Positions 1 through 10,633 are shown, counted from the stretch's first letter. The stretch is 64,000 bases of DNA from Nitrobacter sp. NHB1 (GCF_036964665.1 NZ_JBAMDA010000001.1:558001-622000); one strand, 5' to 3'. Numbers and translations: made by a program. Notes: generated by a model not told the origin, from the sequence alone.

Positions 1-1186
1 ATCGGCCATCGTCTGCACCTCTGGTTTAAGGGGTCCTTTTACCCGCCCACGTGCAAGGCCTTTGGAAGTGGTCGCAGACAGCTCCCTCAATTCCGACTCC
101 AAAATTCATTAGCAATAATGAGCGCTCGCACGGTGGCCCGAATATCGCCGTCACACGACACGATTCGCTTGGTCGGTAGCGGATTCGAGCGGGTCAGGGC
201 AATGCCGACAATCCACCGTGGATCAACGCGCGGGCCCAAGTCCGGCATCTCGCGAGCAAGGAAGGGATTGCCACGCGCACGCCCAACCGATGCAGTGCTG
301 CTTATTTGTAAAGCGATCCTATTTGTTGAATCTACTTTCCCCATGTCGGATGAGCACCAATGTACCTGTTCTCGCTCTGACGATGTCGTGATGGCAGACG
401 GGACAAATGACGAAGACCGGCGGCGGTCCCTACGCGAACGGATGACCTCAACGACAAATGGTCTGTTTGGGAAACCTTTACAAAGGGAGCCACGCGACCT
501 CCCGCTCACCACAATGCGCGGCTGTTAACTTAGTCATCTGGTTATCACACCGGACGCTTGCCGCGCTTTCAGTCAGCAGGAGTCATCAGTTCCGTCGACG
601 GTTAAAGGGAGACTCCAATTCCCTATTCCAATTTTGCGCATTGCGCGGAGCCAGGGTCAATAACAAGCGCTTATTCTCGAAGAAGACGATGGCCGAATTG
701 CACAGACGATGGAGTGCTTTTGCTGTGCGCAATCGACATCGGCATCATCGGTTCGCGCTTGGTCAACGTTGCGCAATCGGTCGACCATCGCGATTAGCGC
801 AGAGGAGATCGTCCCATCGCGCATGGATTGCAGCGTTGCAGAAATCAAAAACTCTAGTCTATGCTAGCAAATCATCTGGGAAGAAGTCCCCCCAAACCGC
901 CCGCAAGGCTGACGACTCCTACTGCGGTATTGATCGCGGTGGGAGCGTTTACCTCAAACCCAGGTTGGTGGATTTGTTTGCCTGCAAGTGAGCAAGCAGA
1001 CTCTCGCCGCCTAACCCTGCGCACGACAAACGACGGGAGGAATAGCATCTCCCGGCGAAGGGTAATTCTTTGGAGAAGGAAAGGCGCGATGGGCAGTATC
1101 GATATAGCGGTTAGACGAGAAGAATGTGAGTGACAAAATGTAAGTGACGACAGGCCTCGCGGCCGGACGAAAAACAGGAGACGCTG
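1..1186. other. Region upstream of nxrA without a convincing gene
   Basis: I see no credible coding region here; the open frames overlap on both strands and have Arg/Ser-rich, low-quality composition. On the minus strand at about 1-99 a short frame reads like the C-terminal tail of a serine recombinase (residues LARGRVKG), but it is cut by the window edge and preceded by stops, so this is only a hint of a mobile-element remnant. The last 60 bases carry the nxrA ribosome binding site. Confidence 0.5.
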
Positions 1187-4100
1187 ATGAGCTGGATACT
1201 TGACCTAGTTAATCCCCGAGAGCGCAAGTGGGAAGAGTTCTACCGCAACCGCTGGTCCCACGATAACGTTTTCCGCAGCACGCATGGCGTCAACTGCACC
1301 GGTGGCTGCTCCTGGGCGATCTACGTCAAGGACGGGATCATCACCTGGGAGATGCAGCAGACCGACTACCCGCTTCTTGAGCGCAGTCTGCCGCCCTACG
1401 AGCCGCGTGGCTGCCAGCGTGGCATCTCTGCCTCGTGGTATGTCTACAGCCCAATCAGGGTGAAGTATCCATACGTCCGCGGTCCGCTGTTCGACATGTG
1501 GAAGGAAGCGAAGGCGTCGCACGCCGATCCGGTGCAGGCTTGGGGTGCGCTGATCGGAGACGAGCAAAAGCGGCAGCGCATTCAGAAGGCACGCGGCAAG
1601 GGCGGCTTCCGCCGCGCCAAGTGGGAAGAGTTGGTCGAGCTGATTGCTGCTGCCAGCTTGCACACCGCGCGCAAGCATGGACCGGACCGGGTGATGGGCT
1701 TCTCGCCGATTCCGGCGATGTCGATGCTGTCGTTTGCGGCCGGCACACGCTTTCTGTCGCTCTTCGGCGGCGGGTTAATGAGCTTCTACGACTGGTACGC
1801 CGATCTGCCGACCTCGTTCCCGGAAATCTGGGGCGACCAGACCGACGTGTGCGAAAGCGCGGACTGGTACAACAGCAAGTTCATCGTTTCGATGGCGTCG
1901 AACTTGAACATGACCCGTACCCCCGACGTGCACTTCATCTCGGAAGCGCGCACCGAGGGAACCAAGTTTGTGGTTCTCTCGCCGGACTTCAGCCAGGTCG
2001 CCAAATACTGCGACGAGTGGATTCCGATCCAGGCGGGACAGGACACGGCGTTGTGGATGGCGGCGAACCACGTCATCCTCAAGGAATACTACATCGATCG
2101 TCAGGTTCCGTACTTCGTCGACTACATCAAGCGTTACACCGACCTTCCGTTCCTGGTGGAGCTGGAGCCCAACGGGAACACCTACAAGACGGGTCGCTTG
2201 CTGCGTTCCAACCGCGTTCCGCGCTACAAGGATGTCGAGAACGGCGACTGGAAGATGCTGTTGCTTGACGCCAACAGCGGTGAACTGCGAGCGCCGAAGG
2301 GTCAGGTCGGTGATCGCTGGGGTTCTGTGCACGGCAAATGGAACCTGTCCGGCGAGGATACCCTGGACAATAGTCCACTCGATCCGGTGCTGAGCTTTAT
2401 CGATCGATCCGATGACGTGGTGCAGGTTGGGTTCGACGATTTCGCGAACGGTCGCGTCGTCTCGCGCGGCGTGCCGGTGAAACGGATCGCAACAGACAAG
2501 GGCGAGATCCTGTGCACGACCGGCTTCGACATCATGATGTCCCAGTTCGGTCACAGCCGCGGTCTCGAGGGTTCGTTTGCGACCAGCTATGACGACGAGA
2601 ATGCGCCCTATACGCCAGCATGGCAGGAGCGCCACACCGGTATCGGTCGCGAGACGGCGATCAGGTTTGCGCGTGAGTTTGCGACCACCGCAGAACTCAC
2701 CAACGGCAAATCCATGGTGATCGTGGGCGCCAGCGCCAACCATTGGTACTACAACAACCTTTGTTACCGGTCGGCTACGGTTGCTTTGATCCTGTGCGGC
2801 TGTTGCGGCGTCAATGGCGGCGGCATCAACCACTACGTGGGTCAGGAAAAGCTTGCGCCCGTTGCGCCATGGGCCTCGATTGCTCTGGCTCTCGACTGGT
2901 CCAAGCCGCCGCGGGTCGTGCAGTCGTCGACCTGGCATTACGCCCATAGCTGTCAGTGGCGCTACGAGGCGGAGTTTACCGAGTACGGCCTGACGGCGCC
3001 AAATCCGAAATGGGCCAAGGGGCATGCGATCGACCTCGAGGCGAAAGCGGTCCGTTGTGGCTGGATGCCGTTTACGCCGAATTTCCACCGCAACCCGATC
3101 GAGGTCGTGGCTGAAGCGGAGCGTGCCGGTGCGAAGAGTGCTCAGGAGATCGAGGCTTACGTTGTCGATCAGGTCGCGAGCAAGAAGTTGGATCTTGCGA
3201 TCGAAGATCCCGATGCCGAGGAGAACTGGCCGCGGATATGGTTTATCTGGCGCGGCAACGCGATGCAGTCGAGCGCCAAGGGACATGAGTTCTTCCTGCG
3301 CCATTACCTTGGTACGCATGACAACGTGATCGCAGAGGAGCGTGCAAGAGGTAAGTCGACGACGGTTAAGTATCACGAGACAGCGCCGCGCGGAAAGTAC
3401 GACCTGGTGATCGACATCAACTTCCGGATGAACACGACGGGGCTCTACTCCGACATCGTACTGCCGACGGCGTTCTGGTACGAAAAGAACGACCTCAACA
3501 CGACAGATCTGCACTCGTTCCTGCACGTGCTGGGACAGGCGGTTCCGCCGGTGTGGGAGTCCAAGACGGACTGGGAGATCTTCAAGCTGCTCGCCAAGAA
3601 GGTCAGCGAGCTGGCTCCGCTGGCGTTCTCCAAGCCGGTGCGCGATGTGATCCTTCAGCCGCTCATGCACGATACCCCCGACGAAATGGCACAGCCGGAG
3701 ATTCTCGACTGGACCTTGGGCGAGTGCAAGGCGGTGCCGGGCAAGTCGTTCCCGCACGTGCGCGTGGTCGAGCGTGACTACGCGAATTTGTACAACAAAT
3801 TCATTTCGTTCGGGCCGAAGGCGCGGGAGGATGGCGTCTCTGCGGTCGGGGTGAATGTTCCGATCAAGAAGCAGTACGACCGGATGCTCGAAAATCCCAT
3901 CATGCCGATGCCGGATCCGAAGCATATGCGGTGTGTGGAGTGGGGCGGCAAGCGTTACCCGAGCCTCGAGGACGTGCTCGACGCGTGCAACACGGTGCTG
4001 ACGTGTGCTCCGGAAGCGAACGGCGAGGCTTGCTATCAGGCCTTCCATCAGGAAGAGCATCACGTCGGCCTCCCGCTCGTCGATCTTGCGGAGCCCAACC

Positions 4101-4831
4101 GAAACGTTGCGGCGACGTTCTATGACCTTACGCGTCAACCGAGACGGATCATTACGAGCCCCTGCTGGACGGGCATGGTGAACGACGGGCGTGCTTATTC
4201 AGCCTGGTGCATGAACGTCGAGCGCCTGGTGCCTTGGCGGACGCTGACCGGCCGGCAGTCGCTGTACCTCGACCACCAGTGGTACCTCGACTTCGGCGAG
4301 CACATCCCGACCTACAAGCCGCGGCTCAACCCGCGCAAGACCGGCGATATTGTGAAGAGCCGGGTTGATGAGCATTCGTTGGTGCTGAACTACATCACGC
4401 CGCACGGCAAGTGGGGCATTCACTCGACCTATAAAGATAACCACCGCATGTTGATGTTGTCTCGCGGCATGGATCCGGTGTGGATCAATGACAGAGACGC
4501 GGAGAAGGTCGGTATCGAGGATAACGACTGGGTCGAGGTCTATAACGACAACGGTGTGGTCGTCACCCGCGCCAACGTGAGTCGCCGAATTCAGCCTGGC
4601 ACCTGCATGTACTATCACGCGGTCGAGCGTACGGTGTACATTCCGAAATCGCAGGAGCGTAAGTGGCGTGGCGGTGGCCACAACAGTCTGACGCGTATTC
4701 GCATCAACCCGCTGTTTTTGGCTGGTGGCTATGCCCAGTTCACATACGGCTGGAACTACTGGGGTCCGACTGGTATCTTAACGCGTGACACCCACGTCGT
4801 CGTGCGCAAGATGGAGAAGCTGGAATGGTAG
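1187..4831 (+). CDS. nxrA: Nitrite oxidoreductase alpha subunit NxrA (NarG-like molybdopterin oxidoreductase)
   Basis: Catalytic subunit of the membrane-bound nitrite oxidoreductase, which oxidises nitrite to nitrate at a bis-MGD molybdenum centre and passes electrons to NxrB. At 1214 residues it has the full length expected of Nitrobacter NxrA. The N-terminal FS0 cluster ligands are visible as H33, C37, C41 ([11 protein letters not shown]) and C76 (RGCQRG). The molybdenum-ligand aspartate is D220 in [12 protein letters not shown], matching the NarG signature. There is no twin-arginine signal, which fits the cytoplasm-facing enzyme of Nitrobacter. The start is set by CAGGAG six bases upstream of the ATG. 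No nxrB, nxrX or narJ-like chaperone gene follows, so this copy would need a beta subunit made elsewhere. It is very close in family terms to respiratory nitrate reductase NarG; the Nitrobacter-like overall sequence favours NxrA. Confidence 0.95.
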   Translation: MSWILDLVNPRERKWEEFYRNRWSHDNVFRSTHGVNCTGGCSWAIYVKDGIITWEMQQTDYPLLERSLPPYEPRGCQRGISASWYVYSPIRVKYPYVRGPLFDMWKEAKASHADPVQAWGALIGDEQKRQRIQKARGKGGFRRAKWEELVELIAAASLHTARKHGPDRVMGFSPIPAMSMLSFAAGTRFLSLFGGGLMSFYDWYADLPTSFPEIWGDQTDVCESADWYNSKFIVSMASNLNMTRTPDVHFISEARTEGTKFVVLSPDFSQVAKYCDEWIPIQAGQDTALWMAANHVILKEYYIDRQVPYFVDYIKRYTDLPFLVELEPNGNTYKTGRLLRSNRVPRYKDVENGDWKMLLLDANSGELRAPKGQVGDRWGSVHGKWNLSGEDTLDNSPLDPVLSFIDRSDDVVQVGFDDFANGRVVSRGVPVKRIATDKGEILCTTGFDIMMSQFGHSRGLEGSFATSYDDENAPYTPAWQERHTGIGRETAIRFAREFATTAELTNGKSMVIVGASANHWYYNNLCYRSATVALILCGCCGVNGGGINHYVGQEKLAPVAPWASIALALDWSKPPRVVQSSTWHYAHSCQWRYEAEFTEYGLTAPNPKWAKGHAIDLEAKAVRCGWMPFTPNFHRNPIEVVAEAERAGAKSAQEIEAYVVDQVASKKLDLAIEDPDAEENWPRIWFIWRGNAMQSSAKGHEFFLRHYLGTHDNVIAEERARGKSTTVKYHETAPRGKYDLVIDINFRMNTTGLYSDIVLPTAFWYEKNDLNTTDLHSFLHVLGQAVPPVWESKTDWEIFKLLAKKVSELAPLAFSKPVRDVILQPLMHDTPDEMAQPEILDWTLGECKAVPGKSFPHVRVVERDYANLYNKFISFGPKAREDGVSAVGVNVPIKKQYDRMLENPIMPMPDPKHMRCVEWGGKRYPSLEDVLDACNTVLTCAPEANGEACYQAFHQEEHHVGLPLVDLAEPNRNVAATFYDLTRQPRRIITSPCWTGMVNDGRAYSAWCMNVERLVPWRTLTGRQSLYLDHQWYLDFGEHIPTYKPRLNPRKTGDIVKSRVDEHSLVLNYITPHGKWGIHSTYKDNHRMLMLSRGMDPVWINDRDAEKVGIEDNDWVEVYNDNGVVVTRANVSRRIQPGTCMYYHAVERTVYIPKSQERKWRGGGHNSLTRIRINPLFLAGGYAQFTYGWNYWGPTGILTRDTHVVVRKMEKLEW

Positions 4832-5389
4832 GTGTCTCACGACGCATGATCATGATCACGAACCGGTTCCGGCGCATTTCGGTGCGCCTGAGCGGGTTGG
4901 CGTCGGGAAACACTTGACCAAATCGCGAACTCGTCAACACCATGCTGCATCTGGGCGTCGATAAGGTCGCATCCTTGAGCCGTTCTCACGTGCGGCCGTT
5001 TCCGGGATAAGAGCGATTTGCAACGCAGCGTGCCGGTGAGCCCTTCATCCGCAACCGCGTTGCAAACCGATCGGACCGCGACGCATAGTGAATGGCGGAG
5101 CGGGTCGGTGTTGACGCAGACGCTCACTGCATGTGTTTCGGTCTGCCCAATATTGCCGCCCTGAGCCGGGGGGGGGCGACCTCCCATGCTCGCGCTCGCA
5201 AACCTATTCCTTGCCCGCAGGACACTTGCGTCCGCTTGACAAAGTCGCCGGGCGAATGCCGCCCGCGGCAGGTGTAAACAAAGGATCCTTCACCGCCAAC
5301 GCAAACCTGTTGCGACTACTTCAGAAAAAGTGACGTTGCTCAGAGGTTCCTTAGGTGGCGCAAGTGACGGGCAATCTGGAGATCCATCG
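4832..5389. other. Intergenic stretch downstream of nxrA
   Basis: About 560 bases without a gene I can support. The nxrX and nxrB genes expected after an operonic nxrA are not here in any frame. A run of nine G lies near 5168. The right side runs directly into IS66 transposase debris, so the original downstream neighbours were probably lost by an insertion/deletion event. Confidence 0.5.
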
Positions 5390-5846
5390 GGCGCCGTTTA
5401 CATCTACGCACCCGATCGCAAATCTGAACGGCCAATTACCCATCTGAAGGGCTTCAAGGGCATTCTGCTGGTCTCACGTTCGGCCTGGCTTCTATGAGCT
5501 CGCCGTATCTGGTCCGGCACCGATCGCCATCCGCTACGCCCTGTCGCACTGGGAGGGCCTGACGCGCTTCATCGATGACGGCCGCATCGAACTCGACAAC
5601 AACACCGTCGAGCGCTCCATCCGCCCGATCGCGCTTAGCCGGAAGAACGCATTGTTTGCGGGTTCTAACGGAGGCGCCGAGCATTGGGCCACCGTCGCGT
5701 CCCTGATCGAGACCTGCAAATTGAATGACATCGACCCGCTCGCGTATCTGACCGACGTCCTCACGCATCGTCAATGGTCACCCCAACCGCGATATCGATC
5801 AGTTGCTGCCGTGGGCCTACAGAAAGAACTCAAAGCTGTGGCATAG
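5390..5846 (+). mobile_element. IS66-family transposase remnant (TnpC, internally deleted and frameshifted)
   Basis: Two pieces of an IS66 TnpC transposase lie in different frames. The first, about 5399-5465, reads APDRKSERPITHLKGFKG, a well-known IS66 core stretch. The second, about 5523-5775, carries the C-terminal hallmark FIDDGRIELDNNTVERSIRP followed by ASLIETCK. A large segment between them is deleted. Near 5762 the frame is lost again: the usual RIVNGHPN...DLLPWAY ending is still readable one frame over, which implies loss of about two bases. No tnpA or tnpB and no terminal repeats remain, so it is inactive debris. It has a different internal sequence from the second IS66 remnant at 15.7 kb. 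Confidence 0.9.
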
Positions 5847-6018
5847 GAACAGCGCTTACGCTATGAATCCTATGTAGGTCCGACTCGGACGGCCGGGCCA
5901 GCGCGCCAAGCCTACTGGATAGGAAGTTCTGTGACTTTTTATCTTTTGTGGCATGCGATAAGCGCCGTTCAGGAATCATATAGGCAATCGAGAGCGGGAC
6001 TACAAAAGGGTTGAGCCA

Positions 6019-6384
6019 GTGCTGATCACCGCTTTCACCATCCTCGGAATTGCCGTGCTGCTGGGCTCCGTGCTTGCGGTTCTGTATATGCGTGAAGGCG
6101 CTGCAATGCCGTCCTGGCGGCTGGCGGCATTGCACGGACTGATCGCCATCGGCGGTCTCGGCTGTCTCGGTCTCGCCTTACGTGGGCCGCCTCGTGGGCT
6201 CGAGCAGGGGGCCGGCTCGTTCGGCATGATTGCAGCCGTGCTGGTCGCGCTGGCGGCCGTTGTCGGCTTGACGCTCTTTTCAGCACGCCTTCGCAAGCGG
6301 CGGCTCTCGGGCACGCTGATCGGCATTCACGCCACGCTCGCGATCAGCGGCTTTGTCGTGCTCATCGTCTACGTGACGGCTTGA
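6019..6384 (+). CDS. Small four-helix integral membrane protein, unknown function
   Basis: A 121-residue hydrophobic protein with about four membrane segments (roughly residues 2-22, 33-52, 69-89 and 100-120), separated by short Arg-rich loops. The chosen start is GTG at 6019, eight bases after AAAAGGG; an in-frame alternative was not favoured because hydrophobic sequence begins immediately after the GTG. I do not recognise a functional family. It sits between an IS66 remnant and a gene-poor stretch, so no operon partner helps. Codon composition and clean membrane topology make it likely to be real. Confidence 0.65.
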   Translation: MLITAFTILGIAVLLGSVLAVLYMREGAAMPSWRLAALHGLIAIGGLGCLGLALRGPPRGLEQGAGSFGMIAAVLVALAAVVGLTLFSARLRKRRLSGTLIGIHATLAISGFVVLIVYVTA

Positions 6385-7088
6385 GGCGGCTGGGACCGTC
6401 ACGGGCGTCCTGCGGCAATCCTACGAGCGTTGTTGGCAAGCACGCGTTGATCGCGCATCCCTGCTCAAAGTCGGCGACCAGGCCTGGATGCCGCTCGATA
6501 GTGAGACGGAGCTTTTCCACGCGTAGTAGTGTTGGAGCCATGAAGTTAGAGACGTAGCGTCTAATTTTGTGTGTGCCAAAGCCTCGATCGACGCCTTTCA
6601 GCTGAAGGTAGACCATCAAACAGCCGCTGCGCCTCTGAGCGTCGGTACTGATCGTAATCCAAGCGCAGCTATGTCTGCCGCTCCTCCGATTTCCGAACCG
6701 CTGCCGCAGCTTTGCTGGACGTTCGGCGATTGCGTTCCTGTAAGTACCGCTGGAGATACTGGCGGACCCCGCCAAGGGTTTGGGAGCAAACCTAGTCTTC
6801 CCCGCCTCAGCCAAGGCATAGTCGAATCCGTCTGGGAGTCGTGCCGGGAAAATATTGACTGGGACTCAAGGGATGGAATCGCCTGATGGGCCGGTCATGG
6901 AAACGATGCCGAAGCCGGCGACCGACATGGCCTCGCCAGCTTTTCGCGTTAACATTTCGATAGCGGGATCAGTCGCAATTGAACGCCGGCGCATGCCTGC
7001 ACGTTAGGCTTACCGGCAGTTTCGGCGGTGGCTTTAACCCTTGCCGGCGCCGGTTCGATTAGGGTCTGCCCTAAACCGGAACCTTGTG
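6385..7088. other. Intergenic stretch without recognisable gene
   Basis: Overlapping frames exist on both strands but none has a recognisable family, signal or ribosome binding site. The short palindrome around 6546-6564 (TTAGAGACG, CGTCTAA) is the only local structure I noticed. This may be decayed sequence belonging to the same remnant-rich region as the neighbouring IS66 debris. Confidence 0.4.
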
Positions 7089-7535
7089 ATGCGTATCGGA
7101 CTCGCGCTGGCCATTCTGATCGGGACGTCGTTGACAGCTCTCGCGGACAGCGGTCCGGTGATCGTGATTCCCGGCCGGCCCGGCGTTCCCATCATCATTA
7201 ACGGTGTCGATGCTTCCTACGCCATTGTCGAGGGCGACTGGGGCCTTGCCCGACGGAACCATGTGCAGCCGACGGTGTATGGCGGACGCTACGTCGATCC
7301 CGAGCCGCACGTCGGTCATTATTATCCGAGCCTCGGTCACGCGCCCGGTTACGGTCGGCTTGAGATCGAACCTCCGGCAAATCGCAAGCCGCCGCCGCGC
7401 GCCGAAAGCTTTCACCAATCATGGTCGGCCCATTCCGAACCCACGCCCGCGCAATCCGATATCCCGCAGACGCCTCCGGCGGTGATCCTCGCGCCCCAGA
7501 TCGGACGCTCGGATTTGCCCCGAGGCTTTCATTGA
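7089..7535 (+). CDS. Secreted proline-rich hypothetical protein
   Basis: A 148-residue protein with a clear Sec signal peptide at residues 1-19 (hydrophobic LALAILIGTSLTAL, cleavage near ALA-DS). The mature part starts with VIVIPGRPGVPIIING and continues into a region rich in Tyr, His and Pro, ending in a Pro-rich tail. The start ATG at 7089 was preferred because the signal peptide begins exactly there; 16 further codons upstream add no signal. I believe similar short secreted proteins occur in Bradyrhizobium relatives, but no function is known to me. It lies 64 bases before another secreted Tyr-rich protein in the same direction, so the two may be co-transcribed. Confidence 0.7.
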   Translation: MRIGLALAILIGTSLTALADSGPVIVIPGRPGVPIIINGVDASYAIVEGDWGLARRNHVQPTVYGGRYVDPEPHVGHYYPSLGHAPGYGRLEIEPPANRKPPPRAESFHQSWSAHSEPTPAQSDIPQTPPAVILAPQIGRSDLPRGFH

Positions 7536-7599
7536 GACCCCCGACAGTTTCGAAAGCTTACGACTTCAAATCGAACAAAGAAGCAGCAGGAGAGAGTCA

Positions 7600-8175
7600 A
7601 TGCGTCAGATGATTTCAGGATTGGTCGCGGCCGTTGCCGTGGTGGCCGCAAGCGCCGCGCCCGCGATGGCGTGCGGCGGGCTGTTCACGAGCGGATGTTC
7701 GCCGTGCCAGGCTTACAACCCATGCGCGCGCGGTTATTATCAAGGCTATTACGGCGCTGGCTACGGCGTCGCCGCCTATCAACGTCTGCCGTCTCCGACA
7801 CAATATTATTATGTCAATCAGGGGCCGGCCTTCGGCGGTCCGGGCAACTTCGCGCCGGTGCCGACCTATCAGGAAAGCGCCGTAGCCGGATGGAATGCCT
7901 ACAGGCGCCCTTATTACTACCCCTACGACGGCGGCCGTTATGCCAATGCCATGCATCACTACTATGACGGCGCGCGCGTGACCGGCCCGGTCGTGTACAG
8001 CTATCGCTGGCGCCACCCGCGTTCGCATTACGGCGTGCATCGCCATGGCGTTCGTTATGGCTATGCGCCGCGCCACTATGGCCATCGCTTCGCAGCCCCG
8101 CGCGTGGTCTATGGATCGCGGCACTATCGTCATCATCATGGCCACCGCCATCACGTGCTGCGTCGCCGCTACTGA
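7600..8175 (+). CDS. Secreted tyrosine/histidine/glycine-rich protein
   Basis: A 191-residue exported protein. Residues 1-24 form a signal peptide ending in APAMA, followed by a short Cys-containing segment (ACGGLFTSGCSPC). The rest is dominated by Tyr, Gly, Arg and His, with YYQGYYGAGYG early and a C-terminal HYRHHHGHRHHVLRRRY tail. The composition suggests a metal-binding or cell-surface structural role, but that is inference. A strong ribosome binding site (CAGGAGAGAG) precedes the ATG. A perfect GC-rich hairpin terminator follows 25 bases after the stop, so this ends its transcription unit. Confidence 0.75.
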   Translation: MRQMISGLVAAVAVVAASAAPAMACGGLFTSGCSPCQAYNPCARGYYQGYYGAGYGVAAYQRLPSPTQYYYVNQGPAFGGPGNFAPVPTYQESAVAGWNAYRRPYYYPYDGGRYANAMHHYYDGARVTGPVVYSYRWRHPRSHYGVHRHGVRYGYAPRHYGHRFAAPRVVYGSRHYRHHHGHRHHVLRRRY

Positions 8176-8199
8176 TCTGACGCTCATCCGAGAAATAAG

Positions 8200-8236
8200 C
8201 GCCCGCTCGCAACGCCAATGCGAGCGGGCGTTTTCG
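8200..8236. terminator. Bidirectional intrinsic terminator between convergent genes
   Basis: A perfect 12-bp stem (CGCCCGCTCGCA with TGCGAGCGGGCG) around a 7-base loop is followed by TTTTCG on the plus strand. On the minus strand the same stem is followed by a T-rich stretch (CTTATTTC). It sits between the secreted protein gene and the convergent rlmB and can serve both. Confidence 0.9.
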
Positions 8237-8243
8237 TGCGCCG

Positions 8244-9095
8244 TCAGCGCATCAGGCCGAGGCGGCTCGCGCCGATATAGAGCGCGAGCACCGCGGCGTT
8301 CGAGACGTTGAGACTCTTGATGTCGCCGGGCATGTCTAGACGCGCGACTGCATTGCATGTCTCCCGCGTTAATTGGCGCAGGCCTTTGCCTTCGGCGCCG
8401 AGCACCAGTGCCAGCGGTTGTTGCAACTGGATGGCGGCGAGATCCTCGCCACCGGCGCTGTCGAGGCCGACGGTCATGAAGCCGCGGTCGTTCAGTTCGG
8501 TCAGTGCCCGTGCCAGATTCTGCACCAGCACGAGCGGCACCAGTTCCAGCGCGCCGGATGCGGATTTTGCGAGCACGCCGGTGGCCTCGGGGCTGTGACG
8601 CGCCGTGGTGACGACCGCCTTCACCGCGAAGGCCGCGGCCGATCGCATGATCGCGCCGACATTGTGCGGATCGGTGATCTGGTCCAGCACCAGCACGATG
8701 CCTTCCTGCGCCAGCGTGTCGATATCCGGCGAGGGCAGGGGATCGGCTTCGGCGAGCAGCCCCTGATGCACCGCGTCTGGGCCGAGACGCTGGTCGATCG
8801 CACTCGGACGCACGATCTCGGGCGTGAGCCGCGTCTCGATGTTTTCATCCGCAAGCCGCCGTGCCGCGTTTTCGGTGAGCAGCAGCTTCCGGATTCGGCG
8901 GCGTGGATTGGCCAGTGCGGCCGTCACCGTGTGCCAGCCATAGAGGATGGCCGGGCCGTCGGCTCCGGTCTCGCCGCCATTCCGCGCCGAACCCCGCCCC
9001 CGGGGGCGTTTCCGGTCTCCGGCCTTCCTGGCACGGCTGTCTCCCCATGGCCGGGAAGTGCGCTGGAATCGCGGGTGTGGATCATGATCGCTCAT
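8244..9095 (-). CDS. rlmB: 23S rRNA (guanosine-2'-O)-methyltransferase RlmB (TrmH/SPOUT family)
   Basis: Methylates the ribose of G2251 in 23S rRNA using S-adenosylmethionine. The N-terminal ~50 residues are a basic disordered extension common in alphaproteobacterial members, followed by the RNA-binding substrate domain (ILYGWHTVTAAL) and the C-terminal SPOUT domain. SPOUT motifs are visible: VLVLDQITDPHNVGAIMRSA (motif 1), LALVLGAEGKGLRQLTRE (motif 2) and DMPGDIKSLNVSNAAVL (motif 3, trefoil knot). The start ATG at 9095 (MSDHDPHP) is chosen over one five codons upstream because it gives the usual family N-terminus. It is divergent from tRNA-Tyr and convergent with the secreted protein gene. 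Confidence 0.93.
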   Translation of the reverse strand: MSDHDPHPRFQRTSRPWGDSRARKAGDRKRPRGRGSARNGGETGADGPAILYGWHTVTAALANPRRRIRKLLLTENAARRLADENIETRLTPEIVRPSAIDQRLGPDAVHQGLLAEADPLPSPDIDTLAQEGIVLVLDQITDPHNVGAIMRSAAAFAVKAVVTTARHSPEATGVLAKSASGALELVPLVLVQNLARALTELNDRGFMTVGLDSAGGEDLAAIQLQQPLALVLGAEGKGLRQLTRETCNAVARLDMPGDIKSLNVSNAAVLALYIGASRLGLMR

Positions 9096-9313
9096 GTGCG
9101 CTTGTCTCACGGGCCTGAAACAATGGCAATTTCATCGTTTTCATCGTCCGATGTGCGGAAACACGCAATCCCCAACGCTCTCGGTTGACTTTGACGGGGC
9201 GCTTCGCTCATAAACGCGGCGCAACCGCACGCCCGGCTTCCGGGCAGGTGCCTTCAATGTCATCCACGGTCGGCCCGGCCACTTTTCGGTGGGGTGACAT
9301 CCGACGGCGTTGC

Positions 9314-9399
9314 GGGGGAGTGTCCCGAGTGGCAAAGGGAGCTGACTGTAAATCAGCCGCCTTATGGCTTCGCAGGTTCGAGTCCTGCCTCCCCCACCA
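9314..9399 (+). tRNA. tRNA-Tyr (anticodon GTA)
   Basis: A class II tRNA of 86 bases including an encoded CCA. The acceptor stem GGGGGAG pairs with CTCCCCC, the anticodon loop is CTGTAAA with GTA as anticodon, a long variable arm (GCCGCCTTATGGC) is present, and the T arm is GCAGGTTCGAGTCCTGC. It forms the left edge of a gene-poor segment, which makes it a possible integration site, although no matching att duplication was seen. Confidence 0.97.
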
Positions 9400-10432
9400 C
9401 CATGATTTTACAGCATAAAGTCGATTTTCGTCGCCGCGATCCGGGGTGCGTTTTCTTTTTCATTTTTGTCCAAGGGTAACAACCTGGGTAACGAGAACTC
9501 CAGCTTTTGCTGGATGCGGTAAGGTCGCGTTTTGTGCGATCGACGCTGCACAGCCGGGCACGGGGCGGTCAGTCGCGCGGCATTGCCCGCGTCGAAGATT
9601 CGTCGCACCCTTGGGTGTGGGTCGGGGTGCGGTAAGTCGGCGGATACTCGGTCGGTACTGCTGGATCGTAGACGAAGCCGGTAATGCTCCCAAGTCGTGA
9701 GGTCGCCGACTGTGCTGTTGAGCAGAGAGAGCAGCGCGACGCGCGTCAGCCGCTAAGATTTGGGTCACAAAGAGGCCCGCCGGTAGTTGGCCACAGCGGG
9801 CCCAAGTCGGGTTCGGGAATTGCGAGGGTGAGGTATCCCGTTCCAGCCGGTTAATGCGCGGGGAAGGGAAGGGTTCCGGGCACAGCTTAACCCCGCCCCG
9901 ACTTGGCTTCTATCAAGCGCAATTCGCATGGCTTAATGCTAGTTGGGAGCGTTAGCTAATCGGGCGTTTGACTGGAAGGACGCCTCCGAGCGGCGGCCTC
10001 GACACCCCTTGCACGATCTGCACAAGAGGATGTTGTTGGCCGCTGCTGAGTCTCATAGACCCAGCCCCGGGTTTTCTATTCTGACCAATCTTACAGTTTG
10101 TCGGGGTTTCTACCCGCGCGGTGACGAGCGGGGCGGATTACATGGACCTGCCTCGCCGAAAAGTGAGTATCCGAATGTCTCCTTGGTTCATTCAAGAGCG
10201 GAACTAACCAAGGATAGCGGATGTTTGCGCGGGGAGGAGGAGTTCCCATGCGCAGAATCTTCTCGGAATTAGATGAACGGCAGAGACACTTTTTGCTGAT
10301 ACTGACGGATTTCGGCATCGCGGTTTGTTCGGCAAAGCTGATTGTGCATTTAATCATCCTCTTCTGAGTACGTGTATGTTGCCGAGGGAGGCTTTCGTCA
10401 TAGTCGGATGCCTCACCGCGTGTGCGACGGCA
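9400..10432. other. Gene-poor stretch after tRNA-Tyr
   Basis: About 1 kb without a gene I can support. Frames here are short, overlap on both strands and show no family motif. No integrase or phage gene is visible despite the neighbouring tRNA. Confidence 0.4.
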
Positions 10433-10460
10433 AGATAAAGGCCGGCAGAAATGCCGGCCC
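10433..10460 (-). terminator. Intrinsic terminator for the minus-strand subunit IV-like gene
   Basis: The plus strand reads GGCCGGCA-GAAA-TGCCGGCC at 10440-10459. Read on the minus strand the 8-bp stem is followed by TTTATCTTG. It lies 21 bases beyond the stop of the small oxidase subunit-like gene. Confidence 0.75.
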
Positions 10461-10480
10461 TTGGAACGACGATCGGACAA

Positions 10481-10633
10481 TCAGGTAAGGAAAATCGCCA
10501 TCAACGCGAGAACGGTGGCGGCGGTCGATGCGAAGATCGTTCCTAATTTGACGAAGAAATTATACGTTTTCTCATGCTCCGGATAATCCATCCATTCCGC
10601 CGTCGAGTACACGATTTGGCTATGATCAGACAT
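10481..10633 (-). CDS. aa3-type cytochrome c oxidase subunit IV-like small membrane protein (copy 1)
   Basis: A 50-residue protein starting MSDHSQIVYSTAEW and containing MDYPEHEKTYNFFVKLG followed by one membrane helix ending in LALMAIFLT. The DYPEHEKTY...F core followed by a single helix is the signature of the small bacterial aa3-oxidase subunit IV family (PF07835 as I recall it), which packs against the oxidase core in the membrane. A near-duplicate of the same length lies at 12874-13026 on the other strand. No coxA, coxB or coxC genes are nearby, so this is a dispersed copy. The ribosome binding site is weak (GGGAAA), and a hairpin terminator follows. Confidence 0.8.
   Translation of the reverse strand: MSDHSQIVYSTAEWMDYPEHEKTYNFFVKLGTIFASTAATVLALMAIFLT

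Noticed and set aside
87-991. Overlapping frames upstream of nxrA as possible genes
   Set aside because: Composition is random-like on both strands, with no ribosome binding site and no similarity to cytochrome c or other nxr-associated genes.
1775-4138. 787-residue minus-strand frame opposite nxrA
   Set aside because: It is an antisense shadow of a GC-rich coding gene; its Arg/His/Val-rich composition and lack of family motifs argue against coding.
6362-6814. 150-residue minus-strand frame as a possible transposase fragment
   Set aside because: No transposase motif could be recognised; the frame has no good start and overlaps an equally long plus-strand frame.
9400-10480. Genomic island integrated at tRNA-Tyr
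   Set aside because: No integrase and no repeat of the tRNA 3' end were found within the window, so integration at this tRNA remains unsupported.
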